From Girardinichthys multiradiatus (taxonomy: Eukaryota; Chordata; Actinopteri; Cyprinodontiformes; Goodeidae), in assembly GCF_021462225.1 (NCBI RefSeq), contig NC_061811.1:5853663-5917662 (forward strand): a DNA stretch of 64,000 nucleotides. The letters are read 5' to 3'. The position numbers and the translations under genes were made by a program. The notes beneath the pieces were generated by a model, which saw nothing but the letters and a program-made list of their open reading frames with translations, was not told the origin of the DNA and did not search any database. Each line of letters starts with the position of its first letter. Within the stretch, counting starts at the first letter, position 1. Shown here piece after piece: positions 33,431-43,939 of this stretch.

Positions 33431-34185
33431 TCTGCTGAAAGGCTTTCTTCTAAACATTTATTGGACTAAAAGTCAAATATGAATGAAAAGGAAAAGAGAA
33501 AATGGACACATATCTATGATTTTGGTGAGTTTGACCATATATATATATAACAAAAAATAATTTATTTATTCACATTTTGAGCAGGATGGTGTCAACAATC
33601 AATACTGAACTTGATAATGAGGCTAATGGCTACATTATCCAGTATCCAGTATCTTCTGCTTACAATTAAATCATTGTGGCCTGCCTACTTTGATGCTGGA
33701 TCCAGTCTTGATTGAGTAAAGTAAATCACACCATTAGAATTTTGTCTTAAGATTTTCTTTCTGTAGAGCAAAACATGTAGGAAACCATCTTATCTATCTC
33801 AGCGCTTTGAGTGCCCTGTTGCTGAAAAGCGTTATATGAATAAACTTGACTTGACTCATATGCCTGAAATGATGCGACAGGGCACGTGAAAATTTTCTGT
33901 TTTTGTTCTTTTTTTTTCTCCATGTGTCCTGTCTTGACATTTCAGGCATGCCATAGATCATTAGGCTTTACTGTCAACACGCAACTAAAGACATAAAGCA
34001 CCAAAGTCTATTTAGTAAGTTTTAAGTAAATTTGTTCATGAGTCATTTTCTGGACCTTTGGGGCTTTAAACCTAATGTTTAAGACCCCCAATAGGGTTTT
34101 GGTTATCTGTTTCTGCCCTACACTGCTTTCTGATTGACTTAATGGGTAGTTTTATTTTAGGGCTATGTCAGCTCTCCACTCTGAA
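33431..34185. other. Unassigned DNA with a LINE/SINE-like tail
   Basis: At 33797-33857 the phrase CAGCGCTTTGAGTGCC..AAAGCGTTATATGAATAAAC looks like a retroposon 3' tail (the common fish AAGCGCTATATAAATAAA type). A short TATATA run is at 33537-33550. Nothing else recognised. Confidence 0.4.
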
Positions 34186-34780
34186 GCCTCATTATAAAAC
34201 CCTCCCAGCCTTAATGAGTGATATTGCTAGGGGGAGTTTGTAATTTTTACTCAGGCTTCTAAAACCCTGGTTGACAGTGAAGAAGTGGCTGTGAATACGA
34301 TAAAGGGAGCCTATGCACAGAGCAGCGCACAACACTGCTATTGATAATATTAGTGGAACTGGTTACATCAGCTTTGTGAGTTGGGAGGAAGTGTAAACTC
34401 CATAGAGTTTATCTCTCTGCAAGGCATATCCTTTTATTTCTACCTTTACATGCGCAGTCAGTTTCAGATCCACTACATGGGCCAAGACCACAAAGACTCA
34501 GGAGCACATAATGAACATGGCTTTAACAGATTAACTGCTACATGGATGCCTCAGGCAGCAGAAAGTAAACGAGAAAGAAGAACCATCAAGGAAGGCAAAG
34601 TCCCTCCTTGCCTCAGACAGACTCTGCTCCTTTTACGCATCCCCTGATGAAGGCCTCACGAGAAGCAGCTGCGTAGCATCACCTGCCAATCTCACCCCGC
34701 AGAGAGAAGGTGAGGAGACAGCATAACAGAACACACCAACCTGCACACGGTTCTGTGGGTAAGACTTACACAGTCTTACA
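34186..34780 (+). other. Possible promoter and first exon of an unidentified transcript
   Basis: A TATA-like ATTATAAAACCC occurs at 34191. About 560 bp downstream, CTGTGGGTAAGACTTAC (34752-34768) fits a splice donor. The 88-aa ORF between (34381-34647) shows no domain. This is inference from short motifs only and may be chance. No following exon was identified. Confidence 0.15.
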
Positions 34781-35315
34781 CTTTATCTGCTGTTAAAGCC
34801 TGGATTTATCATTTTCCTATATAGTAGCAGCAGCTAGTGTGACTACCTACAGAGAAAGGCACTATGCTGTGACCTCATAAGCCTATTCCTTTTTTGGGTT
34901 GCACTAGAATTGCAATTAAGATCAGAAAGTAAACATACCCAGAAAACCATTTATCTTCCTTTCTGTGCATTTATTTTAATTTCAGAATTGAACTACAATA
35001 TTTACTTATGTTTACTAAATGTTTAAAAAGGATACTCCACTGCACAGGTGTCTGAATGCGGCCCCCGAAATGATTTTACCCCTGGACAACAATTTAAGAA
35101 AGGCAGTAATTTGGTTCACCCAACCAGGTGGTTGATGCAGATACACTTTTAAAAATAAGCCAGTTGCTTAAAATGTTCAGTTAGGCTAGGTCTTTCAAAT
35201 AAACAGGCAAACATCCAAGATGATTTTTATGTGCAAATATTTACTGATCCCTTTTCTACAGAAATTTGTATTTGTTTCATTAAAATATTGTGTATGTGGT
35301 TTATTGTTAAGCTGG
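34781..35315. other. Unassigned DNA
   Basis: Nothing recognised. Confidence 0.45.
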
Positions 35316-35318
35316 TAA

Positions 35319-37031
35319 TGTTATGATTTGGGGTTGTTTGGTTTCTGGTTTTTTCTTATTTGCTTCTCACAGTTTTTGAATCATGCTTCTGTTTATTATT
35401 TTCCTGGTCTCTCCACTTCTGCTGGAGGAGATGGAGCATGCACCTCCTGGTCCTGGTTCTGGCCGCGGTGCGGTGGACCTCTTTACCCTCCTGACTCGGG
35501 AGGTGGAGAAGACGCTCTGCAGAGCTGTCTGTGCCGCAGTCAGCTTTTGACGGATCCAGGTTGGCGATTCCATGTCCGGGGACAGGTCCCCTTCATTGCT
35601 GTTCTTCTTCTCCTCCCCTTCATACGGCAATGAAGCCCTCGCCCTCCTCCCGCCGCAAGAAACGTGGGGGCTGCGACAAGTAAGCCCGCATCTTCGTCCA
35701 CCACAGCCTGACACACCACAGCCTGGGATGAAGCCTGACCCTAAGTCTGCCTCAACCTCCTCCACATGCCACAGAGGACGTCGTAAGAGGGGCGCCTCGG
35801 CTGAAGTCATCGGGGGTCCTGACGACGCCTCAGCCTCTGCTCATGCCACTGAGGGTCTCGCCGACGCCTCAGCTTCTGTTCACGCCACTGAGAGTTTTGT
35901 CCTCATTCTGGCCTCTGAAACCAGAGATGAGGGGTTCACCAGACGCTGCTTCTGTCTCTGAGGGTTCGCCAGGTCTTCGCTGTTGGCCGCCTAGGTCTCT
36001 ACATCTCTACGTCTCCAGGTCCTTGTCGCAGGCTGATCAGGTTTTCTAGTAGCAGGTCCTGGACTCGTCCTGAACTCCGTGCCTGCTCGGGACGACCTCC
36101 TGGTCACCCGCCTGAACTTTGTTTTTGTTTCAAATCATGCTCATGTCTTGTTTTCAAATCAGGCTCATGTCTGGTTTTCAAATCATGCTCATGTCTGGTT
36201 TTCAAATCATGCTCATGTCTTGTTTTCAAATCATGCTCATGTCTTGTTTTCAAATCATGCTTATGTCTGGTTTTCAAATCATGCTCATGTCTTGTTTTCA
36301 AATCATGCTCATGTCTTGTTTTCAAATCATGCTCATGTCTTGTTTTCAAATCATGCTCATGTCTTGTTTTCAAATCATGCTCATGTCTTGTTTTCAAATC
36401 ATGCTCATGTCTTGTTTTCAAATCATGCTCATGTCTTGTTTTCAAATCATGCTCATGTCTTGTTTTCAAATCATGCTCATGTCTTGTTTTCAAATCATGC
36501 TCATGTCTTGTTTTCAAATCATGCTTATGTCTGGTTTTCAAATCATGCTCATGTCTTGTTTTCAAATCATGCTCATGTCTTGTTTTCAAATCATGCTCAT
36601 GTCTTGTTTTCAAATCATGCTCATGTCTTGTTTTCAAATCATGCTCATGTCTTGTTTTCAAATCATGCTCATGTCTGGTTTTCAAATCAGGCTCATGTCT
36701 GGTTTTCAAATCAGGCTCATGTCTGGTTTTCAAATCATGCTCATGTCTTGTTTTCAAATCATGCTCATGTCTTGTTTTCAAATCATGCTCATGTCTTGTT
36801 TTCAAATCATGCTCATGTCTGGTTTTCAAATCAGGCTCATGTCTTGTTTTCAAATCAGGCTCATGTCTGGTTTTTTGGATCATGCCATGTCTGTCTTGCC
36901 TGCTCATTTATAGTTTTGTTCCTGCCTCATCTGGAGTGAGTTTTTGTTAATGAAATAATAGTTTTTCACTTACTGTCATGCTGCCTGCTAGTCTGCATTC
37001 TGGGTTCCTGCGTTGCTCAAGTCCTGACAGG
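35319..37031 (+). repeat. Repeat-like segment with GC-rich ORF and minisatellite
   Basis: GC-rich sequence (35400-36110) of a different composition from its AT-rich neighbours, ending after the minisatellite in TGCTGCCTGCTAGTCTGCAT and GTTGCTCAAGTCCTGACAGG. A 129-aa frame (35572-35961) includes a tandem 13-residue repeat, DASASAHATEGLA then DASASVHATESFV (35824-35901, a 39-bp direct repeat), and a basic GRRKRG stretch. The wording resembles proteins predicted from fish dispersed repeats, but I cannot name the element. It is probably part of a mobile or satellite-bearing repeat and not a host gene. Confidence 0.4.
36122..36868. repeat. 24-bp minisatellite, 31 units
   Basis: Unit AAATCATGCTCATGTCTTGT + TTTC, repeated 31 times with three kinds of variant: ATG/AGG, CTC/CTT and CTTG/CTGG. 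Because 24 is a multiple of 3 and the unit has no stop in several frames, long ORFs appear on both strands ([16 protein letters not shown] and, reversed, TRHEHDLK repeats). The CTT variant with CTGG occurs in units 6 and 17, 11 units (264 bp) apart. The units between are all alike, which fits expansion by unequal exchange or slippage. Confidence 0.95.
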
Positions 37032-37465
37032 TAAAAATGAAAATTCTTTTATAATTTGTTCTTGTATTTTTTAAAAATAAAACAAATTTGTGGCACACAG
37101 CTACTTTGAACCAGCTACTCTGGAAATGTGATATTTTAACTGAACAAAGGACTGTAAAAGGGAAATTAACTGACTCTTATTCTAGCCGCTGAAACAGGCT
37201 TCTCAATCATCAAAGATGACAGCAATATGTAGAACCTTCATGCCAATTGCTAAAAATGTTTTTGTTATTGGGGTCAAAACAAAATATCCTCAAATGATTG
37301 TTACTAGGAAAAGGGGAAAAAATGATATTTTTGTCGTTTTATGGATAAAATACAGAGATTTAGTGGCTTCAAAAGTACATTAAAGAAACACAAAAGATTG
37401 CCCATTCTTGAATTTATCTTGAGAGTTTATCACCAGGATTCACATGCTATCTGTGCAGGTACCAA
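37032..37465. other. Unassigned DNA
   Basis: AT-rich; nothing recognised. Confidence 0.45.
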
Positions 37466-37692
37466 TCAATTGAGATCAGTTCAATTTAGTTTTATTTATA
37501 AGGTGCCAATTCACAACACAAGCACTTTACAAAGTCAATTCGATCGAATCGTACGGATTTCAAGTCAGGTCCATACATTCCAATTAATCCTAACTATCAA
37601 ACAGTGCAGTTGGATTCAGTTTATTATTCACATTAGTTTAATGTATTTCTATCTAAGGAAACCCAGCAGATTGCATTGCGTCAGTGACTTCA
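37466..37692. repeat. Second, shorter copy of the 391-bp dispersed repeat
   Basis: TAGTTTTATTTATAAGGTGCC, AATTCACAACACAAGCACTT, CATACATTCCAATTAATCCT and AAGGAAACCCAGCAGATTGC follow the same order as in 2684-3074. It stops after CAGTGACTTC, and the second half of the repeat is absent. Confidence 0.75.
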
Positions 37693-37875
37693 ATATGATG
37701 CTTCTTTGTGCAGAGGAGCAAAGGAGATTCCTCGACACACCATTTGCTGTGCTTTGGTCAACTTATGTCCTGGAAGTGCTGTGAAATAGCAACGGGTCAA
37801 CCCTATTCTCCCTCACTTCGTTTACCCCACAGAGGCAGAACATGTCAGTTGGTTGCATCTGGTATCTTGTTCTTT

Positions 37876-38522
37876 CAGTCATGTCTCATTACACCAGTGA
37901 ATGTCAGAATCGTAGATGGCTAGCTTCTTACTTTATCTTGTATGGACTTGAGCAGCATCCTCCTTCCTGTAGACAATGCTGTGCATCTCTTGCTCCATTA
38001 TAACATCCCTCATGATTAAGACCCCAAGACATTTAATCCTCCTCTGCTTGAGGCAGATATGAGCTCCACACTACACACCATATTTTTCCAGGTAAGAAGC
38101 ATGTTCTCAGCCACTTCACATTCAGCTGTAAATCACTGGAGTGCATGCTGTAGGTCGTGTTTAAAGATGCAAAAAGACTCCCAACATGTGCAAAAAGCAG
38201 AAGCGTTTCAAAACTGTTTCCAAATCAGGCCCCCTCTGTTTTATGACTGTGCCTTCAGATCCATGAGCACCACAAGCAGGATAAGGTTTAAGGTACAAGC
38301 TGCCAGAATTCAACCGGCACTGAGAACAACCGGGACTTTGTGCTGAAAATTAGGAAACTGCTTTTACATTTGGTATACAAGGATCAGATAAAAAACAATG
38401 AAGGACCTCATACAACAGCAGCTTCTCCAAAAAAAGCCTATAAGGATACTGTTATAGGACTTCACTAGATCTACAAAATGCACGTGGACAACCAAACTCC
38501 CCTGACTGACAACTCAACAGTC
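37876..38522 (-). pseudogene. Old Rex3-like reverse transcriptase relic
   Basis: Reversed Rex3 RT and C-terminal sequence, strongly decayed. In plus-strand wording, GATTAAGACCCCAAGACATT..TGAGGCAG matches the FKYLGVL region. CACTTCACATTCAGCTGTAAATC..AGTGCATGCTGTAGGTC matches LQ.AL..F.AECE. ATCTACAAAATGCACGTGGAC matches the CFVDLEK motif-A block. The order along the DNA is the same as in the Rex3 at 4312-5500, read backwards. No open frame survives, so it is much older than that copy. Confidence 0.7.
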
Positions 38523-39077
38523 ATGGTCAGGGTCATATCAATGTAACATGATTGAATAGTCTAGCTGGCAACATAAATTAATTAAGGCCTCTTTGCAGTG
38601 ATGCTTATACCAAAGCTTGGCCTTTGCACAAGGTTGGCAGCTATTTATAAACCAGAATATCTGGCCCAGTTTTTTTTTAAAGACATTGTTAGTGACCATC
38701 CGAAGACCAGGCACACTGACACAGGCTATAAAGCACATCCTGCTGGAGCAGAAACTCCCTCCGGCAGAAAGTCTGAAAGGGACGTTTGAGAAGAAATTCA
38801 CACATTATCCCTGCAGTCTCTGCAACCTTAGATGTGGATTTGTGTCATTTGGGGTTAGTCACAAGGTCTTTGCAGTCCCCTCCATCTCTGCGGTTGTGAG
38901 CTGTCTTAATATTGCAGGAAGCACGAAAGAATAGCCAACTGAAGCATTAAGAAAAGCTAGATAGGAGTTGGCTAAGCCGGGAACTCACTGTGGTCCGATG
39001 TAACCTCAACTGGACACCTGGAAGAGGATTTCCACAGAGGGAAAGTACACATGAATACATCCAGTGATAACAGCTTC
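38523..39077. other. Unassigned DNA with a 105-aa open frame
   Basis: The ORF at 38617-38934 (including CSLCNLRCGF) has no family I recognise. Three Cys are close together, but this is not a known zinc-finger spacing. Origin unknown. Confidence 0.3.
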
Positions 39078-39140
39078 AAGGCTCTCCTCTCCTCTCCTCT
39101 CCTCTCCTCTCCTCTCCTCTCCTCTCCTCTCCTCTCCTCA
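39078..39140. repeat. (CTCCT)n microsatellite
   Basis: About 12 tandem copies of the 5-base unit TCTCC on the plus strand, an almost pure pyrimidine run. Confidence 0.97.
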
Positions 39141-40104
39141 ATACCATGTGTTCTAAAATGCAGATTTTGTCATTAATATTAATGAGCCACCCTGACATAA
39201 GATGAAACGAGCACAGGGACACATTATGTATCATATGGAAATCTGAAGAGGTAGGTAAGCTTGTTGAAATGTAGGTGAAAATATATGATTTCCACAGTTT
39301 TACATTTATTATACAGCCTATAAGAAAAAATCAGAGGTATGAGTGTGGATTGCCAGCCCATCTATTCAACTCTATTCCTTTGAAATACATAAACTGGAAC
39401 AAAGCTATATTATGGAAAAGTATTTTAAATCTGGAGATCTGCTCCATCCTTCTCTCTCAGTCGTCCAGTAGAAAGCGAATAGGGAATAAGACAGCTTGTC
39501 AGACGAATTAACCAATGACCGCCCAACCATCATGATATTACTGCTACACTGTAATCTCACAGAAGCCCTAATTACTTTCCGTTCACAGAAAGGCTATCAA
39601 TAAAATGTAGATGTTAGGTGACATTTTCACAGTGCTAATAGTTTTTTCCTCACTTACCCAAACCTAATTGTTCTAACTAATGCACTGTAACTAAGACTAA
39701 TTAAGGTTAGGTCTCAAGTGATTTATCTTAATGTCTATATTAAACTGCTCTTCAGTTTAGCACGTATAATCTACTGTAAATACTGTAATATAGAACACAA
39801 CAAGGTTGACAGTTATAAAAGAACCCGTCTGCCTTTAGTTGATATTGCACAATAAACCTGCAGGAATTATAGGGATTAGAATCTACTTTGGTTTTAAAGA
39901 CCATTGTCCCATAATGGTTAAATTGTATCACTTTAGTGCCTTTAGGTTTACAATTCTTATATTAAAAAAGGGAAATTAAAACACATTATTACAAGGGATG
40001 TCTTGATCCACTTTTAAGTATAAGCTCAGGGTACTGATCATGGAAGTTTTAAATGAATGGTATTGGAGCAACAGACTTTACAGGTTGGAAAAACATTGTC
40101 TGGT
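39141..40104. other. Unassigned DNA
   Basis: Nothing recognised; the ORF at 39275-39511 has no domain. Confidence 0.45.
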
Positions 40105-40640
40105 CCAACTAGTTTTCAGCTAATGGTCGGATAAGAATTCGACATTAAAGTAATCTGAATACATTAAGCCATCTTGCCTTGTGCCAGCAGTTCAGATTTC
40201 TGCCAGTGGTGTAAGGGACAGGGAGATATTTTCAAGACCCCTAAGTAATTTGGCATCATTAAAGAACCACAGTCCACCCAAGTATTGTTGCTGACCACGA
40301 TCATCCCTAAATGACCACAGTGTACCCATCTTCTCATAGCTAATTCCAGCTAGATGATGCACCATGTCACAAAGCTCAACCGTCATACTTGAGCATGAAA
40401 AAGAGTTCCTTGTACTCCAATGGCCTCCCATTCACCAGATCTCCAACCATCAGAGCACATATGGGATGTGTTGGAACAGGATGTGCAGCTGATATCCTAA
40501 TATGGACCAAAATCTCCAAGGAATGTTTCTAACACCTTGTTGAATCCATTCCAAAAATAATTAAAACATTTCTGAAGACAAAAGAAGGTCCAACTTGATA
40601 CTAGCAACGTGTACCCAATAAGGGAAACAGCTGAAACCAT
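40105..40640 (+). pseudogene. Tc1-like transposase relic, C-terminal half
   Basis: Plus-strand blocks in transposase order: AAGCCATCTTGCCTTGTGCC, TATTGTTGCTGACCACGA, ATGACCACAGTGTACCCATC, GATGCACCATGTCACAAAGC (second catalytic Asp region, A-P-C-H-K), TACTCCAATGGCCTCCCATTC..ACCAGATCTCCAACC (the W.P.SPDL block), ATATGGACCAAAATCTCCAA and CACCTTGTTGAATCCATTCC. It ends near the family GTACTAGCAA stop region at 40600. Indels and stops are numerous. The family differs from the three 1.6-kb Tc1 copies. Confidence 0.75.
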
Positions 40641-41630
40641 GGTCTGTCCACCCTTCTCGGTACAGCCAATACAGCGCTATCCAAGCAGGATAACATCACT
40701 TGTATGAAATGTTATCAGATGTGACTGGCTGCTGTTGGGTTTAGTACAGACCTTTGTAAACGAGTGACACTGAAGGTTGGCTCGATGTTCCTGCTTATCC
40801 TCATGGAACACTGGATAGATTCCTCATTTGATCAAATTTATGCTGTGCTGCAGTTTTATGGATCTTATACAGCAGAGCATTCAACCAAGCAATCAAGGAG
40901 ATGCTAAACTGATGGGAAATCAACAAATTGTATGTCCATGTCATTTTACTTGATAATGCAAGAAATAGGAATGGATGGATGACACAAAGATTGCTTCAAG
41001 TACACTTTGCAGTTGGTTTTGCACCAGGGACTCCTCTCACATCCCAGCATCAGAAGCAGTGGCTACGAGGAGGAAGATATTTGCTCATTTTAGGCACTTT
41101 AAACCTCTTCAGAACTACTGAGGAGTCCGTCATATTTGTGCCAATTTTTAAAATAACTTTACTATGTATGATACCACATGTAGTGTGCAACTCTGTGCTG
41201 TAAAACTGCATGTATTAGACTTAGAAAGTTTAAACTTAATCTTGATTGTGACATCACTCATTGTAAAATATAACTTGATATTTAGTGTTTAGCTATTTTT
41301 TTGGTTTTAATGACATATTTATTTAATAACATATTTACAACCCAAATTCCAATCAAATTAAAGGGGTCTTTAAATACATTTTGTTGTGTACTTGGAGTCT
41401 GTAGGAGTGCATAAAAGTTTAATTCAGTCTTTCCATGTGCTGCGTAATATTTTTATATTTGGTTTGAGTCACATTTTTCAATACTTTTAGTTTTCTCTAT
41501 TCTATATTAGGTTTTTTGAACTCTTATGTCACAGTATTTGCTGCAGAACTGCCATTTAAAGTCATCCATCTAACTAATGTCGTGAACTTGCCATTTTTTA
41601 TTTCTCGCTGTGATTTTGTAGTCCAAGCTC
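40641..41630. other. Unassigned DNA
   Basis: Nothing recognised; the 91-aa ORF at 40928-41203 lacks a domain. Confidence 0.4.
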
Positions 41631-41634
41631 AAAT

Positions 41635-41888
41635 ATGCCGAAGCTGCAAGTGGATAAGTCTAAATGTTCGGTTGTCGGGTGTATTAACCCACATAATTCA
41701 TTACCCGCCCTCAACATCAGAACCTATTCAAACAGCCTGGTTAAATTTTATTATTCATGGAAATGTTCCCACATTAGTAGTACTTCTTCAGCAACCTCTG
41801 CCAGTATCTAGATGGATTTGCTGAGGGACTTCATCTGATTAAGGGGTCAGTTCCTTCTGTCTATGGAAACGACGGACACAACAAAGCG
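41635..41888 (+). pseudogene. THAP-domain exon relic with a splice donor
   Basis: THAP domains are C2CH zinc fingers that bind DNA in transposase-derived and regulatory proteins. From ATG 41635 the frame reads MPKLQVDKSKCSVVGCINPH, giving the first Cys pair C-x4-C. A one- or two-base shift near 41708 leads to SEPIQTAWLNFIIHGNVPT, which carries the conserved Trp. After a gap, LIKGSVPSVYGNDGHNKA resembles the end of the domain. The expected C-x2-H region (CANHF-like) is missing, so the zinc site cannot form. GCGGTAAGC at 41886-41894 fits a splice donor. It is either a relic of a THAP-type DNA transposon or a dead host THAP exon. Confidence 0.55.
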
Positions 41889-41950
41889 GTAAGCTGCAAA
41901 TAACGCTAAAATGACAACAAACATTTAGACATGAATCTATTGTGTGTTCC

Positions 41951-42165
41951 CCTCCTTGAACCGCCACCTTGACGTGGTGGAGGATTTTGAGGGCTCGAAT
42001 GATCCTAGGGGCTATGTTGTCTGGGGCTTTAATGCCCCTGGTAGGGTCTCCAACCGCCAAACAGACTCTAGGTGACGTGTCAGACAAAGAGCGGTTCAAG
42101 ACACCCTCATGAGGACAATTACATCGAGGCACGTGACGTCGCCCGGTACGGCAGTCAAGGGAAGG
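41951..42165 (+). mobile_element. Rex3 5'-leader fragment
   Basis: CCTCCTTGAACCGCCACCTT, GACGTGGTGGAGG, CTATGTTGTCTGGGGCTTTA and GGTAGGGTCTCC are the well-known 5' end of fish Rex3. The last 60 bases (CACCCTCATGA..ATCGAGGCACGTGACGTCGCC) overlap the start of the Rex3 at 2396. No coding part follows, so it is a 3'-deleted copy. Confidence 0.75.
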
Positions 42166-43178
42166 ATTTAAAAGCATGATATGTGCCCTTTAACATTAAA
42201 TTATTATGTCACAGTATGTATTCTTAAAAACGAAGCTGTGATGTTTAAGATAAGAAACTTGATTTATTCTGTAAGAAGAAATGGAGAGAGATGACAGAAC
42301 TGCGTAGATTTTATTTTTTGGTCCAAATTTTTATTAATAAAAATAATACCAAATACCAAATAATTTGGTAGCAAAAAATACTTAAATGGAAAATGTTGGG
42401 ATAAACTAAGAATGAACAAGACTGGGTTCATCCACTATTATTCAGATTTAGTTATTTCTTGAGATTCATGCCAAACCAAGATAAGTTCTGCAGAAGACAC
42501 CTCTGCATGGAGCCTTTAGGCAGCACAAGCCAATAGAGGGGGAAGAGTGTAGCTCAAACATCTTGTATAATTCATGTAGTGTCTGTACCCTCTAACCCTG
42601 TACATTTTAATAATACATACACTTCACCTACACTCACTACACTACTACTCCGCTTTAAATAAAAATAGATAAATACCAGTGTACGTTACAAGCATCTGAT
42701 GAAACAGCAAAGGAGATGCAAATATGCAGTATGTCAAGAAATTGAATATGGATTGGAACTGTTCCATTTTACCCTGCATGTTTCCCCAACATCCCTCGTG
42801 AAACCCAAATCAGGACCTGCATATGCAGTTTATTCAAGGAGGCACACAATAGGCAAGATATGTATCTAGTATGAGGATATTCCAAAAACAAGGTCAATAT
42901 ATGTTTAAGTGCAACATCTACTTGTACCGCTTTCTTTAGGACTCAGAAAAGTTGCTGACTGAAAGCACAGCTAAAGAACGACCGAGCAGTAACTGGATAA
43001 AAATAAAATTCTTTTTTTGAACACTTTTTTAGAGAATATGAATATTAACCTTTCTTTCTCTTTTGATGAGTGGTTGAGTGAAGCCCTATTAACAAACAGT
43101 TTGTTCTTTTTAAATAATGTTAACAACAGAAACCCCTTGTACTGCTTCCTTTACCATCAATACTACCTTGAAGTGTTT
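42166..43178. other. Unassigned DNA
   Basis: Nothing recognised. Confidence 0.45.
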
Positions 43179-43179
43179 T

Positions 43180-43375
43180 GAGGTAGTTGTGGATGAGGCT
43201 CTTTATTTTTCTCAGATGGTAAAGCTACTTATTCTTCTTGGCAAAAAGCTCCCAGTAGATGTAAATTCTAGTGCTGAACTGCTTGTTTGAGATCTCCCCA
43301 AAGTGGCTCAATGATACTAAGCTCAGGAGACTGAGATGGCCCCTCCAGAACCTTCACCTTTACTTCAGTCAATTA
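43180..43375 (-). pseudogene. Tc1/mariner-type transposase relic
   Basis: TTTTTCTCAGATGGTAAAGC, TATTCTTCTTGGCAAAAAGC, GATCTCCCCAAAGTGGCTC and GAGACTGAGATGGCCCCTCC are the minus-strand wording of a fish Tc1/mariner-type gene near its C-terminus. Only about 200 bp is recognisable. Confidence 0.6.
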
Positions 43376-43935
43376 ATAAAATGATACGGTGCTAAGGCCC
43401 AAATGTTTTCAAGGTAATAATTTATTTTGTCAATATAGTCAGAATTCCATCCAACTTTGCTAATTCTAAGGTGAGAATATATATCTGAATCATAGTTCAG
43501 TGATTTCTAGATGTCAGATCAGGTGCACCTATTGAAGACAATACTTTTTGTGTCAAATGTGCAAAATGACTAACCAAATGTAGTCAGTTTTTTTTTTTTT
43601 TAACAAAGTAAGTTTGAGTATCTTCTTTCTTTTATACTTTCACATAAAAACACTCCAGGTTGTTCCATTGGGAAAATAAAGGTATTTTGTTGCTAGCTTG
43701 GAACAAACACAAGACAAATTTATTCAAGTAAGATTGGAAAAGAATGGCTGCTGCAAAATAGCTACATTAAGATACTTCACAACAAATTTCATGATTTAAA
43801 TAGATGTAGTTTTTAATGCATCTCAAGTTTCAATTTGCCCAGGTGAAGAGCAAAACATTGTAGGAAATTAGGGCTTGTTACACTTCAACCTGATCCCAGA
43901 CAGCCTGATTGGAGTTTTTTTTTATTAGGGGACTT
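43376..43935. other. Unassigned DNA
   Basis: AT-rich with a 14-base T run near 43590; nothing recognised. Confidence 0.45.
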
Positions 43936-43939
43936 TATT

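Noticed and set aside
34381..34647. 88-aa ORF as a host gene
   Set aside because: No domain, no conserved neighbours and no codon signal visible; kept only as part of a weak exon hint.
36122..36868. CRISPR-like array
   Set aside because: Units are contiguous 24-bp copies without unique spacers, in a eukaryotic genome; this is a minisatellite.
36079..36939. Long ORFs on both strands across 36079-36939 as protein genes
   Set aside because: All arise from one 24-bp tandem unit without stops; several frames are open at once, which argues against coding selection.
38617..38934. 105-aa ORF with CSLCNLRC as a zinc finger
   Set aside because: Cys spacing fits no zinc-finger class I know, and His partners are absent.
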